Shown here one piece after another: positions 19,385-27,608 of a stretch of DNA of 64,000 nucleotides. Source of the DNA: DASVBE01 sp963770375 (GTDB lineage Bacteria; Actinomycetota; Actinomycetes; Streptosporangiales; Streptosporangiaceae); contig CAVYPM010000029.1 in NCBI GenBank assembly GCA_963770375.1, forward strand, positions 1-64,000, given 5' to 3'. A model generated the notes under the pieces. That model did not search any database. It saw only the letters and a program-made list of their open reading frames with translations, and was not told the origin of the DNA. Made by a program: the position numbers and the translations under genes. Numbering within the stretch: position 1 is the first letter of the stretch; each line of letters begins with the position of its first letter.

Positions 19385-20270
19385 ATGCTGAAGCTGCCGA
19401 CGCACGGTCGCTATCCGTTTTCGCCGATCACGAAGCGCCCCGTCTATGAATGGCCGAACGGCAAAAAGCTCGCGTTCTACATCGGGCTGAACATCGAGCA
19501 TTTCGCGTTCATGGCGGGCATCGGCAACGATCCGTTCACAGGCTCAGGAGGCCCGCAGACCCAGCGCAATTTCGCGTGGCGGGACTACGGCCTTCGCGTC
19601 GGGATATGGCACGTTTTCGACATGCTCGACGAACTGAAAATACCGACGACGGTTTTGCTCAACAGCCTGGTCTGCGAGCATTATCCGGATGTGATCGAAC
19701 GGATCAAAGAGCGCGGCGACACGATCTGCGCTCACGGCCGCACCAACTCAGAACTCGGCAACGCGATGTGGGAGCACGACGAAGCCAGAATGATCGCCGA
19801 GACGACCGAACTCATTACCAAGCATTTCGGCAAACGTCCGACAGGCTGGATGGGCCCGGCCGCCGCGGAATCACGCGTCACGCCGGATCTACTGGTCGAA
19901 GCCGGATACACCCACACGCTGGGCTGGCCGGTCGACGATCAGCCGGTCTGGATGAAAACACGATCGGGTCCCATTCTTGTCGGTGCCCTACCCCATGGAG
20001 CTCAATGACATGGGAACGAATGTGCTTCGCGATCAAACCGGCGAAGAGTTCGAGCGAATGATCGTCGACCAGTTCGATGAGCTGCTCGAACAATCGGCGT
20101 CGAAGCCCCTGGTCATGTCGGTGGCGCTGCATCCGTTCATTTGCGGCCAGCCATTCCGTCTTCGTGCGTTGCGACGAGCGCTAAAGCACTGCGTGGCTCA
20201 ATCCCAGAATTCCGTCTGGTTCACGCGAGCTGACGCGATTGCGGAGCATTGTTTCTCGCTTCCAAGCGAC
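19385..20270 (+). pseudogene. Polysaccharide-deacetylase-fold hydrolase, frameshifted and truncated at the seam
   Basis: NodB-like/CE4-fold protein close to the PuuE-type allantoinase and cyclic-imide hydrolase branch: FYIGLNIEHFAF, WRDYGLRVGIWHVFDMLDEL, CEHYPDVIERIKERGD, the metal-site-like ICAHGRTNS, and TGWMGPAAAESRVTPDLL. Near 19975 the frame changes, and VPYPMELNDMGTNVLRDQ, MSVALHPFICGQPFRLRAL and WFTRADAIAEHCFSLP follow. The family normally ends a few residues later. Here the text becomes antisense of an actinobacterial gene at about 20,270. It probably hydrolyses a cyclic amide rather than chitin, given the missing secretion signal and its neighbours (inference). Confidence 0.8.
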
Positions 20271-20295
20271 AAGCTCGCACGACCGCTCTTAGGCA
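20260..20295. other. Composition and gene seam between two genomes
   Basis: On the left, a proteobacterial hydrolase reads correctly up to about 20,268. On the right, a minus-strand actinobacterial hypothetical protein reads correctly down to about 20,285. Both lose family-like sequence inside the same ~25 bp, and base composition rises sharply towards GC-rich to the right. No insertion sequence, tRNA or repeat is visible at the point. This is what a chimeric assembly join looks like; a recent illegitimate recombination would look the same without read data. Confidence 0.7.
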
Positions 20296-20701
20296 CGCTG
20301 ATTGTCCATCGCCCGGGCGCAAGCACGCCGATCATGGCACGGTACTCCGGTTCTTGATCCCACCAGCGCTGGACCTTGTACGACACCCGCGACAAGAAGA
20401 CCAGGACCTCGGTCACCTGGTCCTCCGAGTTGTTGAGAAGCTCAACGTCGGCGGCCCGGCCGCGCAGTTCTGGGGGAAGCCAGGCTTCGCGACGCGGGTC
20501 CTCTTCATGCGCGTCTTCGCCATGCGGGTCTTTATGCATCCCGACGAACCACGCCGATATCCTCTCGGCTTGATGCCTGAGTTCCCGGCGCAAGCGCTCT
20601 TTCCGCTCCCCTCGGGCTTCCCACAGCGCGAGGGAGACAGCTGAAACGGTCCCGACCCCGGCCACCCAGGTAGCAACGCTGCCCCATTGTACGGCGCTCA
20701 T
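20270..20701 (-). CDS. Membrane-anchored hypothetical protein, 3'-truncated at the seam
   Basis: The start ATG at 20699-20701 overlaps the stop of the upstream STAS gene (ATGA), so translation is coupled. Residues ~5-27 (VQWGSVATWVAGVGTVSAVS) form one hydrophobic segment, followed by a basic helix (RGERKERLRRELRHQAERI) and a soluble part with DVELLNNSEDQVTEVLVFLS. This resembles a common class of short actinobacterial proteins of unknown function with one N-terminal membrane helix. Family-like sequence ends near 20,285, where proteobacterial DNA begins; the in-frame stop at 20,198 is therefore not its own end. Function not recognised. Confidence 0.55.
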
Positions 20702-21309
20702 GTTGCCATCGTGGTGGACTGCACGGACGGCCCGACAGGGCCGAACGGCTCCAAAGACCGGTCCGGCCGCAGAAGCAATCCCACCTGGACGGCCACGCTG
20801 CGTGCGGCGGCTATAAGCCAATTGATGAGACGGCCCGACCGGTTATCGCGACCGCCTCTATCCATGCGTAGCGCCGTGGCCAGGTACCGTGGCCCCGCCG
20901 GTGATGCTTCACCGTCCGCCGAGTTAACCTCGCCGTCTGCCTGCTCAGGACCAGCAAGCGCTGAAGCCCTCCTGCCACCATCGGCCGCCTCTGCCACGCT
21001 GGGGTAAAGCGGCAGCAGCCCTGTCAGATCGATGAGGGACAAAAGACGGGCTACCGGCTGCTGCGGTGCGGCCAGCACCAGGTCACCACCCGCTCGCCGG
21101 GCTTGCCCCACGGCAGATACCAACGCGGACAGGCCTCTGCAGTCCATGGAGGCCAGACCCGCCAGATCCACGATGACCCGCGAACCAGAGGCGGCAGCGA
21201 CCGGCAGAGCGCGCGCGAACCGCGTGGCACCAGTGACGTCAAGCTCCCCGCGTGGCACAACGACTACACGACCAGGGCCCAGGCTTGAACTTACGGCGAT
21301 GCTGGCCAT
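20698..21309 (-). CDS. STAS-domain protein (anti-sigma factor antagonist-like)
   Basis: 203 residues. Residues ~8-115 form a STAS domain (GRVVVVPRGELDVTGATRFA, VIVDLAGLASMDCRGLSALV, LSLIDLTGLLPLYPSVAEA) as in SpoIIAA/RsbV antagonists that bind anti-sigma kinases. At the usual phospho-serine position (DSSG in SpoIIAA) this protein has DCRG, so it probably cannot be switched by the same phosphorylation. A ~90-residue low-complexity tail follows the domain and overlaps the next gene by four bases. The target partner is unknown; no kinase gene is visible nearby. Confidence 0.7.
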   Translation of the reverse strand: MASIAVSSSLGPGRVVVVPRGELDVTGATRFARALPVAAASGSRVIVDLAGLASMDCRGLSALVSAVGQARRAGGDLVLAAPQQPVARLLSLIDLTGLLPLYPSVAEAADGGRRASALAGPEQADGEVNSADGEASPAGPRYLATALRMDRGGRDNRSGRLINWLIAAARSVAVQVGLLLRPDRSLEPFGPVGPSVQSTTMAT

Positions 21310-21871
21310 CGGTCAGTCCTCCTGCCCCAGCAGCCAGGCGGGGTCTCGACCGGACGGCTACGCTTGCCAGCTTCTACCCAGCACATTACGCCGCGTAGGC
21401 CGCGCCGTCACCGGGACCGATCCTCAGCTCGCCTGCCTTTGCCGACTGCTCCATTTCCTCACAGGCGCTGATCCCCGGCGAGTGGGAGGGTCCAGGGCCG
21501 CCGTACAACAATCAGACTGCCAACGCCCCAGCGGCTGCTGTTCGCCCCCACCGCCATTGCTGGCGCGCGGAGCGCCCGGGTCTGGGCGATTGGAAGTTTG
21601 GGGGCTGGATCCTGCGGCCGGTGGCGAACGGCGGTTGCCGTAGCCGGTCTACCGGCAGCGCAGGGCGTTCGGTTGGCGTCTGGTAGTGGGCGGGCGATGT
21701 GGTGCGGTGGACGCACCCCCATAAAATGACCGGGATCCTGCCGTTTAGCGGCGGCCCGGCGGCAGCCGTGCAGTGCGGGGAACCGATGGCAGTGACGGAA
21801 TCCGCAGCTCACCGGACAGCCGTGCGCAGAACAGCATCAGGCCCTGCCCGGCGGGCCGCGGGAGGCAGCAC
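21310..21871. other. Intergenic stretch without a recognisable gene
   Basis: Reading frames are open in several directions because of high GC, but none gives a recognisable protein motif. I see no tRNA, repeat or obvious terminator. A Shine-Dalgarno-like GGAGG at 21861-21865 belongs to the following gene. Confidence 0.4.
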
Positions 21872-22359
21872 ATGACCGCCGTGCCAGCCGGGATCGCCGG
21901 GCTGGACCGGATCGCGCAGGTCAAGCTGCCGGTCACTGATCTTGCCCGCAGCGTGAGCTGGTATCGCCGGCTCCTTGACCTGCGGTTGTGGACCGAGTTC
22001 GTCGAAGAACGGCGTGTTGCGCGGCGCCGGGCTGATCGACCCGCAGGGCCGGTTCAACATCGCCTTGCGGGACCGGGCGGCGTGTGCCAGCCAGCCCAGC
22101 CTCGACGGCTTCGACGTGGTCGCCTTCCTGCCCGCCTCGCGGTTGGTCCTGGAGGACATCGCCGCCCGGTGCGACCGGCTGGACATCGCGCACAGCGGCA
22201 TCTACGAGACCGGGGGCTGGGCCGCGCCTGGACGTACCCGACCCCGACGGCACCGTCGTGCGTTTCTACTACTACACCGGCCCTACCGACGGGTTCACCG
22301 GCCTGGAAATGCGCGACGGCCAGGTGGTAGGGACCTACCACGCCCCACAGCTGCAATAA
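21872..22359 (+). pseudogene. VOC-family protein, frameshifted
   Basis: The start at 21872 follows GGAGG by six bases. The opening (GLDRIAQVKLPVTDLARSVS, WYRRLLDLRLWTEF) is a glyoxalase-like betaalpha unit; after a frame change near 22010 comes GAGLIDPQGRFNIALRDRAA and SLDGFDVVAFLPASRLVLED. After another change near 22225 the C-terminal LDVPDPDGTVVRFYYYTGPT closes the fold, ending at 22359. This is a single vicinal-oxygen-chelate module of unknown substrate. Two indels in ~490 bp suggest either decay or read errors. It lies in the degraded zone to the left of the tRNA-Thr element. Confidence 0.7.
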
Positions 22360-22500
22360 CCCGGCCGCCAAGACCGGCACCGGCCCGACCCCGGGCGTGG
22401 CAGGAGACGGCGGCGGCCCGGCGCTGGTGAACCCTGCGCGGCCAGCAGGTGCGGGCCGCGAGCGCAGTACACCAGGAATCCGCACCGAAAGAGGCGCGAG

Positions 22501-22877
22501 ATGCACAGCCAAAAAGGCGCCGAGATCGGATTCCTCGGCGTCGGGTCGATTGCTGAAGCGATGGTGACGGGCCTGAGCTCGGTCTCGACCGGGCCCACCG
22601 TGGTCCTGGCCCCCTGTCTCGATCGCGTTCGCAGTTCCTGACTGGGCGCTTCGTTAACGTCGAGCTAGCCAAGTCCAATCAGGCACTGGCCGACGACGCG
22701 GCACTTATCGTGCTGGCAGTCCGGCCCGATGACGCCCTCGATGCAATGACTCCCCTGCGAGTGCGACTGGACCTCTTCCCGAAACGGGAACCGCTCTACG
22801 TCCTGATCAACACTGCCACTCAAATGCCACTCAACCCGAGGAAGGTACTCGGTTCTAGATTCGAAAGACGTCCATGA
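22501..22877 (+). pseudogene. Fragment of pyrroline-5-carboxylate reductase (proC-like)
   Basis: An N-terminal Rossmann start (GAEIGFLGVGSIAEAMVTGL) is followed, after a frame change near 22620, by RFVNVELAKSNQALADDAAL and IVLAVRPDDALDAM, the typical proC order of motifs. Beyond that the homology fades (VLINTATQMPLNPRKVLG) and a stop comes at 22875-22877, less than half the usual ~270 residues and without the substrate-binding C-terminal domain. It ends nine bases before the left attachment-site copy of the tRNA-Thr element. It may have been cut by that integration or by an earlier event there. Confidence 0.65.
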
Positions 22878-22885
22878 CCTGGAGT

Positions 22886-22926
22886 CCCCTTACGGAATCG
22901 AACCGTAGACCTTCTCCTTACCATGG
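22886..22926. repeat. Left attachment-site copy (attL-like), 41-bp direct repeat of tRNA-Thr
   Basis: Identical over 41 bp to 27612-27652, covering the tRNA's 3' acceptor strand, T arm, variable loop and anticodon arm (from CCCCTTACGG to CCATGG on the plus strand). The rest of a tRNA is absent here, so it is a displaced attachment-site copy rather than a gene. Confidence 0.8.
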
Positions 22927-23047
22927 GCAACCAGCATGAGCCTGTAATCGTCGTAGGGCCGTTGACCAGGTAGAACGCAAGCTCAGGCGAGCAGGCGCGA
23001 GCAGTGCCAAGCAGTGACTAGCTGGGTTTTGCCCCACGGTTTGCCCC
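22907..23047. repeat. Integrase-side attachment arm, copy A
   Basis: About 145 bp that recur in diverged form at 25375-25520. They begin in the att core, share a block around TTGACCAGG, then CTAGCTGGGTTTTGCCCC, and end with a second TTGCCCCAC. The paired TTTGCCCCAC motifs (around 23022 and 23034) look like integrase arm-type sites. Read on the minus strand the segment encodes a tail (VGQTVGQNPASHC ... GCPW) whose stop codon lies in the att core, as seen for integrases that end at their attachment site. It may be the 3' remnant of such a gene. Confidence 0.6.
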
Positions 23048-23569
23048 ACGAGGTCTCGGCCGGATGAAGGCTGGGCGTGGATGGCGCGGGCAGCATGCCG
23101 GATGGACAATCGCGATCTGGCTGTGCCTGAGGGCCGCGTCGAGCCGAACCTGGGAGTACGACGCCAGAACCTTGGCCTGGGACTTCGGCGCATACCTCGC
23201 CTACGGCGCGGGCACTGGAACCGAATTCTGGCTGCTGACCAGGATTGCCTACTTCGCGGCTCTACGGACCGTCAGGCGCCTACCCGAGGGATGCCGACCG
23301 CCGCCTGGATTGGCGTGCGGGCTAGTTCAGGGCCCAGACCTGACCGGGCTCGCCGTAGCAGTCCTGCTGCACGAGCGTGGTTGCGATCGCCTCGCGACAC
23401 ACCACTACCGTTACCCATGAACGTCCTCCTGCAGCGTGGGACACCAAGCCCGAAGCGCATCAGGGGGACGTTCCTACGTCACGAACCGACACGCAGAACG
23501 TCTGTCTATGCCGCGCCTGGCATGTTTCGGAGGCTTCGCAGCGGCCGGATGCGGGCGCAGTGTCTGGGC

Positions 23570-24499
23570 ATGACGAACTTCACCGAGCTGACGTCCAACT
23601 CGTCCGCTCACCTGATGCCGTTCGCTGATCAGCTGCGGCTGGCGGTGGCCGCCTACCTGGCCCGGTTCAAAGGCTCCTCCCGCGGCCACACCGAGTCCGA
23701 CCTGCGCGGCTACCTGGGCTGGTGCGCCGAACGCGGCCTGGACCCGCTGGCGGCGACCCGCCCGCACCTGGAGCTGTACGTCCGGTGGATGCAGGAGATC
23801 CGCCGATTCAAGCCGTCCACCGTGTCGCGGCGCTTGTCGGTCGTGGCCGGGTTCTACCGCACCTGCGTCATCGACGGCCGTGCTGGAGCACTCGCCCGCC
23901 GAGTACGTCCGCCGGCCCAGCGGTGCCGCCCGAGTCACCGACCCTGGGCCTCACCCACCTGCAGTTCGAGGCCATGCTCACCGCGGCCCGGCACTCGGCC
24001 AACCCGTACGACTTCGCGCTGGTCGCCATGCTCGGCCTGCTCGGGCTGCGGATCTTCGAAGCCACCGGCGCGGACATCGCCGACCTCGGCGAGGAACACG
24101 GCCACCGGGTGCTGCGCGTGTGCGGCAAGGGCACCAAGATCGTCCTGGTCCCGCTACCGCCAGCGGTCGGCCGGGCCATCGACCGGGCCATCGGCACGCG
24201 GACCCGCGGGCCGATCCTGCTCAACAGCCGCGGCACCCGGATGGACCGCCACGCCGCCACCCGCCGCCTCCGGCACCTGGCCGACGACCGCCGGGGTGCG
24301 GATGCCGCGGATGCACCCGCACATGCTCCGCCACACCTTCGTCACCACCATGCTCGACGCCGGCGTCGACCTGCGCGACGTCCAGATCGCCGCCCGCCAC
24401 GCCGACCCGCGCACCACCATGCGCTACGACCGAGCCCGCAAGAACCTCGACCGCCACCCCAACTACATCCTCGCCGCCTACATGGCCTCCGGCACCTGA
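23570..24499 (+). pseudogene. Tyrosine site-specific recombinase, two compensating frameshifts
   Basis: Phage-integrase-family protein. The N-terminal SAM-like DNA-binding domain (FADQLRLAVAAYLARFKGSS, DLRGYLGWCAERGLDPLAA) is in one frame. The first part of the catalytic domain (LQFEAMLTAARHSANPYDFA, LGLLGLRIFEATGADIADLG with the first catalytic arginine, GKGTKIVLVPLPP) is in a second, and the end (HPHMLRHTFVTTMLDAGVDL, the H..R pair, AARHADPRTTMRYD with histidine and tyrosine nucleophile) returns to the first. Changes lie near 23885 and 24290. All catalytic residues remain encoded, so a functional enzyme with two sequencing indels is possible. It is the likely integrase of the tRNA-Thr element, though it reads away from attL, which is less usual. 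Confidence 0.78.
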
Positions 24500-24735
24500 C
24501 CGGGCCCAGAACCTCCCGCGGCCCAAGCCGAAGAACGCCCGGCATTGCCGAAAATAGTGCGTGCTCGCCTCCGCATAGTCATGCCTGGAGGCGCATGGCC
24601 GTGCATGCTCCTTGTGATCAGCTAGGCGGCACTCCGGCTGTATTCCTTCCCAGCGATCACACGCCGAAGACGAGCGCCTTCCAGGACAGCACCGGCAACC
24701 TCGAGGGAGGCACCGATTATCTCCTGCGAGTGATC

Positions 24736-25335
24736 TCATTCGGCCGGGAGGTCCTTCCGCATTCGTATCTCGCGGGCACCGGGCCCGATTGACCGGGTCC
24801 ATGCGTTCTCCTCTTCGTGGGTGACCCGGTACCCGAGGTGCTGCCACCAGGGAAGTGACTTCCAGGCCACGCCTTCTGCGTTCCGGCTCGTGCCAGCAGT
24901 GACTGCCTGCTTTCCTGCTGCTCTGGCTCGCTCTTCGACTGACTGCACCAGCATCGTGCCGATCCCTTTGCCCTGAAGCTCGAGCGGAACGTCGATGTTG
25001 ACCAGTTCGAGTTCGCGTCCTCTGTCCTCGACGGTCACGCAGCCCACGATCCGCCCGCCCACTTCGGCAACCAGCACCTCCTCCCCCTGCACGAGGTTGG
25101 GGTCGCGCCAGGCCGACAGAAGCGCTGAGGTGTCATGGAAGGGCGAGCCCATGCGTCCTCCGAATCCGGCGTCTTCGCCGGGAAGGATGGAGGAGTTCGA
25201 CACCCACACGATCCCGGGAGCATCCGCTCTGATCGCTGGGCGGACATGAGCATCGCCAGCCCTCACCTGGTTCAACTGGATGCTCCTCTCGGCTGGCCAC
25301 CACGCCATCTTGGTGGCATACCCCGCCATTCGCAC
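24736..25335 (-). CDS. GNAT-family N-acetyltransferase
   Basis: 199-residue acetyltransferase. The acetyl-CoA fold is visible as VRPAIRADAPGIVWVSNSS (beta1-alpha1), EEVLVAEVGGRIVGCVTVED (beta4 strands), VNIDVPLELQGKGIGTMLVQ (motif A, with the Q/R-x-x-G-x-G/A pyrophosphate loop QGKGIG) and AVTAGTSRNAEGVAWKSLPW, followed by WWQHLGYRV (motif B). The substrate is unknown; such genes are frequent cargo on actinobacterial islands. The start is uncertain because no clear ribosome site is seen; the first ATG is used. It sits inside the left of the two tandem elements, on the opposite strand from the recombinase. Confidence 0.8.
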   Translation of the reverse strand: MRMAGYATKMAWWPAERSIQLNQVRAGDAHVRPAIRADAPGIVWVSNSSILPGEDAGFGGRMGSPFHDTSALLSAWRDPNLVQGEEVLVAEVGGRIVGCVTVEDRGRELELVNIDVPLELQGKGIGTMLVQSVEERARAAGKQAVTAGTSRNAEGVAWKSLPWWQHLGYRVTHEEENAWTRSIGPGAREIRMRKDLPAE

Positions 25336-25374
25336 GGTGATCGGCGGGTCCGACTGGATGAATCACCTGTGGCA

Positions 25375-25520
25375 TAGACCTTCTCCCTACCATGGGTAAC
25401 CGGCACGGCCCTGTAACTGCCGCTGCGCCATTGACCAGGCAGAACACGAGCTCAGGAGAGCTGACGCCAGCCGTACCCGGCAGTCCCTAGCTGGGTTTTG
25501 CCCCCTGATCTGCCCCACAT
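25375..25520. repeat. Internal attachment site and arm, copy B
   Basis: Opens with a 21-bp partial att core (20 of 21 identical to the tRNA copy) and continues parallel to copy A at 22907-23047, including CTAGCTGGGTTTTGCCCC and a second TGCCCCAC. The minus strand again encodes a tail (VGQIRGQNPARDC ... GYPW) ended by a stop in the core. The 20 bp of the core that correspond to the tRNA acceptor end are missing. It marks the boundary between two successively integrated elements. Confidence 0.6.
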
Positions 25521-25966
25521 GATCGTTACTGCTGGGCCGGTCGCCAACGCCATCTAGCCGAAGCCGCCTATGCACCTTCGCGTACTTGTTCCGCCGAGCG
25601 ATCACCGTGTAGATCAGGCCGACCGTCAGGACTCACCCGCCGTCACTTCCTGAGCCGGTAGCCCATGAGCGTCGCGGACGAGGATTGGCGCACGCTGAGG
25701 TGCTCGAGCTCCAGATCCTTCATCAACCGTCGATAGGCGCTTGCCCGCGCCGAGGATCATCGCCTCGGCGCAGCGTGTGTCGCCTTCACGCCTGAGACCG
25801 GCGAATGCAGGAGCCTTGTGTTGGTTGCCGCCGACAACCATCGACCAATCCGCCAGAGCGATGCGAGCATGCGGGCCGTGGGTGCACGGCCGTGCGGAAA
25901 GCCGCCTGGCCGGGTGAGGGCGTGGCAGGCTGTGGTTAGCCAAAAGCACAGCCAGGTGAGGTGCTG
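25521..25966. other. Stretch without a confident gene
   Basis: A minus-strand frame at 25626-25850 has a protein-like composition (WSMVVGGNQHKAPAFAGLR, ILVRDAHGLPAQEVTAGES) but no start, family or motif I recognise. It may be the remnant of a cargo gene. The last 15 bases hold the ribosome-binding site of the cupin gene. Confidence 0.35.
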
Positions 25967-26320
25967 ATGCCAATCGTGCGCCGTGAGGACCGCCCCGTGC
26001 TGGTGCGCGAGCCCGGGCTGCCGACGCTGCAGCGCCTAGTGGACCGGGCTGGCGGCTCGGAGGCCGTGACCGTCCTGGTCAACGTCTTCACCAGCGGCGA
26101 AACGGTCCCCGGGCATACCCACGAGGTCGAAGAGGTGCTGCTGGTCACCGCTGGCGAATGCACCGTCACCATCGATGGCCGGCCGGGCATCGCCCGGGCG
26201 GGTGACGCGGTGATCGTCCCACCGGGAACTCGTCACGCCATCAAGCACGACAGCGACCAGCCATGCCAGGTGATCGCTGTTCTTGCCTCTCCCGACGCGC
26301 AGATCGGCACCGCGACGTAG
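25967..26320 (+). CDS. Small cupin-domain protein
   Basis: Intact 117-residue single cupin barrel. Motif 1 is GETVPGHTHEVEEVLLVTAG, with His-x-His and the glutamate of the metal site; motif 2 is AGDAVIVPPGTRHAIKHDS with the third histidine. All four usual metal ligands (H, H, E, H) are therefore present. Such proteins act as dioxygenases, isomerases or sugar/ligand binders, and the sequence does not separate these. ATG 25967 is preceded by AGGTGAGG. It lies in the right-hand element of the tRNA-Thr region, followed by ~370 bp without a clear gene. Confidence 0.82.
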   Translation: MPIVRREDRPVLVREPGLPTLQRLVDRAGGSEAVTVLVNVFTSGETVPGHTHEVEEVLLVTAGECTVTIDGRPGIARAGDAVIVPPGTRHAIKHDSDQPCQVIAVLASPDAQIGTAT

Positions 26321-26689
26321 CAGGATCTCGCACCGGCCGGGCCAGCGGGCGCCAGCATCCGGTCTTTCTATGCCGCGGCGCGGTTGCTTGCGGCTCCCAT
26401 GGGACCTGGGAGGACGACGGTGCTCCGCTAGTGGTGAGGCGACGCCAGAACGGGAGTATCTGTGCGCAGGTGCCGTGCCGTGGCGGCCCAGGTGCCAGCG
26501 CAAAATCCGGCGCCCGGGACTGGGAGGGCGACGGGCCGGCCTTACGCCAGGTGATCGTCTTGGGGTATCCCAGGGGTGCGCATCCCCATCTGGGCGGCTG
26601 TGGTCGCTGGCCGGGTCATCGGCACCGCCGAACGGTTCGGTTCGGGGTAAGCGGCGGTGCCGGGCCGCGTTGCCGGAGAGGGGCATCAG
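26321..26689. other. Stretch without a recognisable gene
   Basis: Frames on both strands are open but show no family motif. GGAGAG at 26674-26679 is probably the ribosome site of the ACT-domain gene. No repeats seen. Confidence 0.35.
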
Positions 26690-27082
26690 ATGAGCGCCTT
26701 CACCGTGGAGCTGGACAATCACCCGGGCGAGCTGGCCCGCCTGTGCGAGGCCCTGGCCAGCGGCGGCGTCAACCTGCTGCTGTGCGCGACAACGCAGGGC
26801 AGCAGCGGCATTGTCGCGTTCATCGCTGACGACGAGGCGGCCGCCCAGGCGGTGCTGGACGGGGCAGGCATCGAGTACCTGCTGCGGCCCGCGCTGACCG
26901 TCAGGATGGCGAACCTGCCTGGCGCGGGCGCGGCGGCCTTCCGCAAGCTCGCTGAGGCCGGCATCAACGTGGAACTGCTCTTGCCGGTCCGCGTCTCCGA
27001 TGAAGAGTTCTTCGCCGTGATCTGTGCTGACGACCCGGCCGCGGCCGAGAGGACGCTGGGCGGCCAGGTCATCACCAGGTAA
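26690..27082 (+). CDS. Tandem ACT-domain protein
   Basis: 130-residue protein built of two ACT domains (residues ~3-65 and ~68-128). The first has the typical FTVELDNHPGELARLCEALA and GVNLLLCATTQGSSGIVAF; the second VRMANLPGAGAAAFRKLAEA and GINVELLLPVRVSDEEFFAV. ACT pairs bind amino acids and are usually allosteric modules; free-standing ones occur as sensors. The leader-less start at ATG 26690 has GGAGAGG upstream. No enzyme domain is attached. In the tRNA-Thr element it stands between a cupin gene and an oxidoreductase remnant; a functional link is not evident. Confidence 0.8.
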   Translation: MSAFTVELDNHPGELARLCEALASGGVNLLLCATTQGSSGIVAFIADDEAAAQAVLDGAGIEYLLRPALTVRMANLPGAGAAAFRKLAEAGINVELLLPVRVSDEEFFAVICADDPAAAERTLGGQVITR

Positions 27083-27254
27083 GGCCCTGGGCTCGCCCGC
27101 CGCCGCGCCGAGGCTGGCGGGACGTACTTCTGTAACCGCCGATATGACCGGCCAACTGGCCTGGCCGCTTGATCGCCCGCTCGTACCCGAACTGGACGAT
27201 CTGCTTGGGCGGCGACCTGTGGAACGCTCGCACATGCCGTGAACCGCCCTAGGT

Positions 27255-27492
27255 GAGTCCGGAGCCTCCGGAAACCCCGGGACGGGTTCAGTGACGTCTG
27301 CGCCGAGGATCGCGGCGATCTTGACCGCGTACACCCCACGCCTCTAGCCCCGCCCTGGACGAGGACGCGTTCGCCCGGCTGGAGGCCGACGTGGTCTGTT
27401 GGTGCTTGCCAGGCCGAGAGCGCGGCCAGGAGCAGCAACGCGGTCTGCGCGTTGGTCACCGAGCGCGGCCGGTCCGCCAGGTCGCGGCCCAA
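27255..27492 (-). pseudogene. Remnant of a zinc-type alcohol dehydrogenase / quinone oxidoreductase
   Basis: Minus-strand fragment with TALLLLAALSAWQA, DHVGLQPGERVLVQGGARGV and, after a frame change near 27335, YAVKIAAILGADVTEPVPG. These are the linker and NADPH-binding part (GGARGVG) of NADP-dependent medium-chain oxidoreductases. Neither the N-terminal catalytic domain nor the C-terminus is present. It lies about 115 bp from the intact tRNA-Thr at the right end of the integrated region and is probably a leftover of an older insertion or deletion. Confidence 0.6.
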
Positions 27493-27608
27493 TTCATGTT
27501 GCTCAGTGCCAGCAACGGACGTCCAGAACGACGGTCAGATGACGGTCGGGTGATCTTGGGGGCGGTCCGGGCCGGTCAGAAACTACGGCTTGACCTGCTG
27601 TTTTGTTG

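Noticed and set aside
20260..20295. Horizontal transfer of a proteobacterial island into an actinomycete
   Set aside because: There is no integrase, tRNA or repeat at the seam and both genes are cut at the same point; a chimeric join explains it more simply, though reads are needed to decide.
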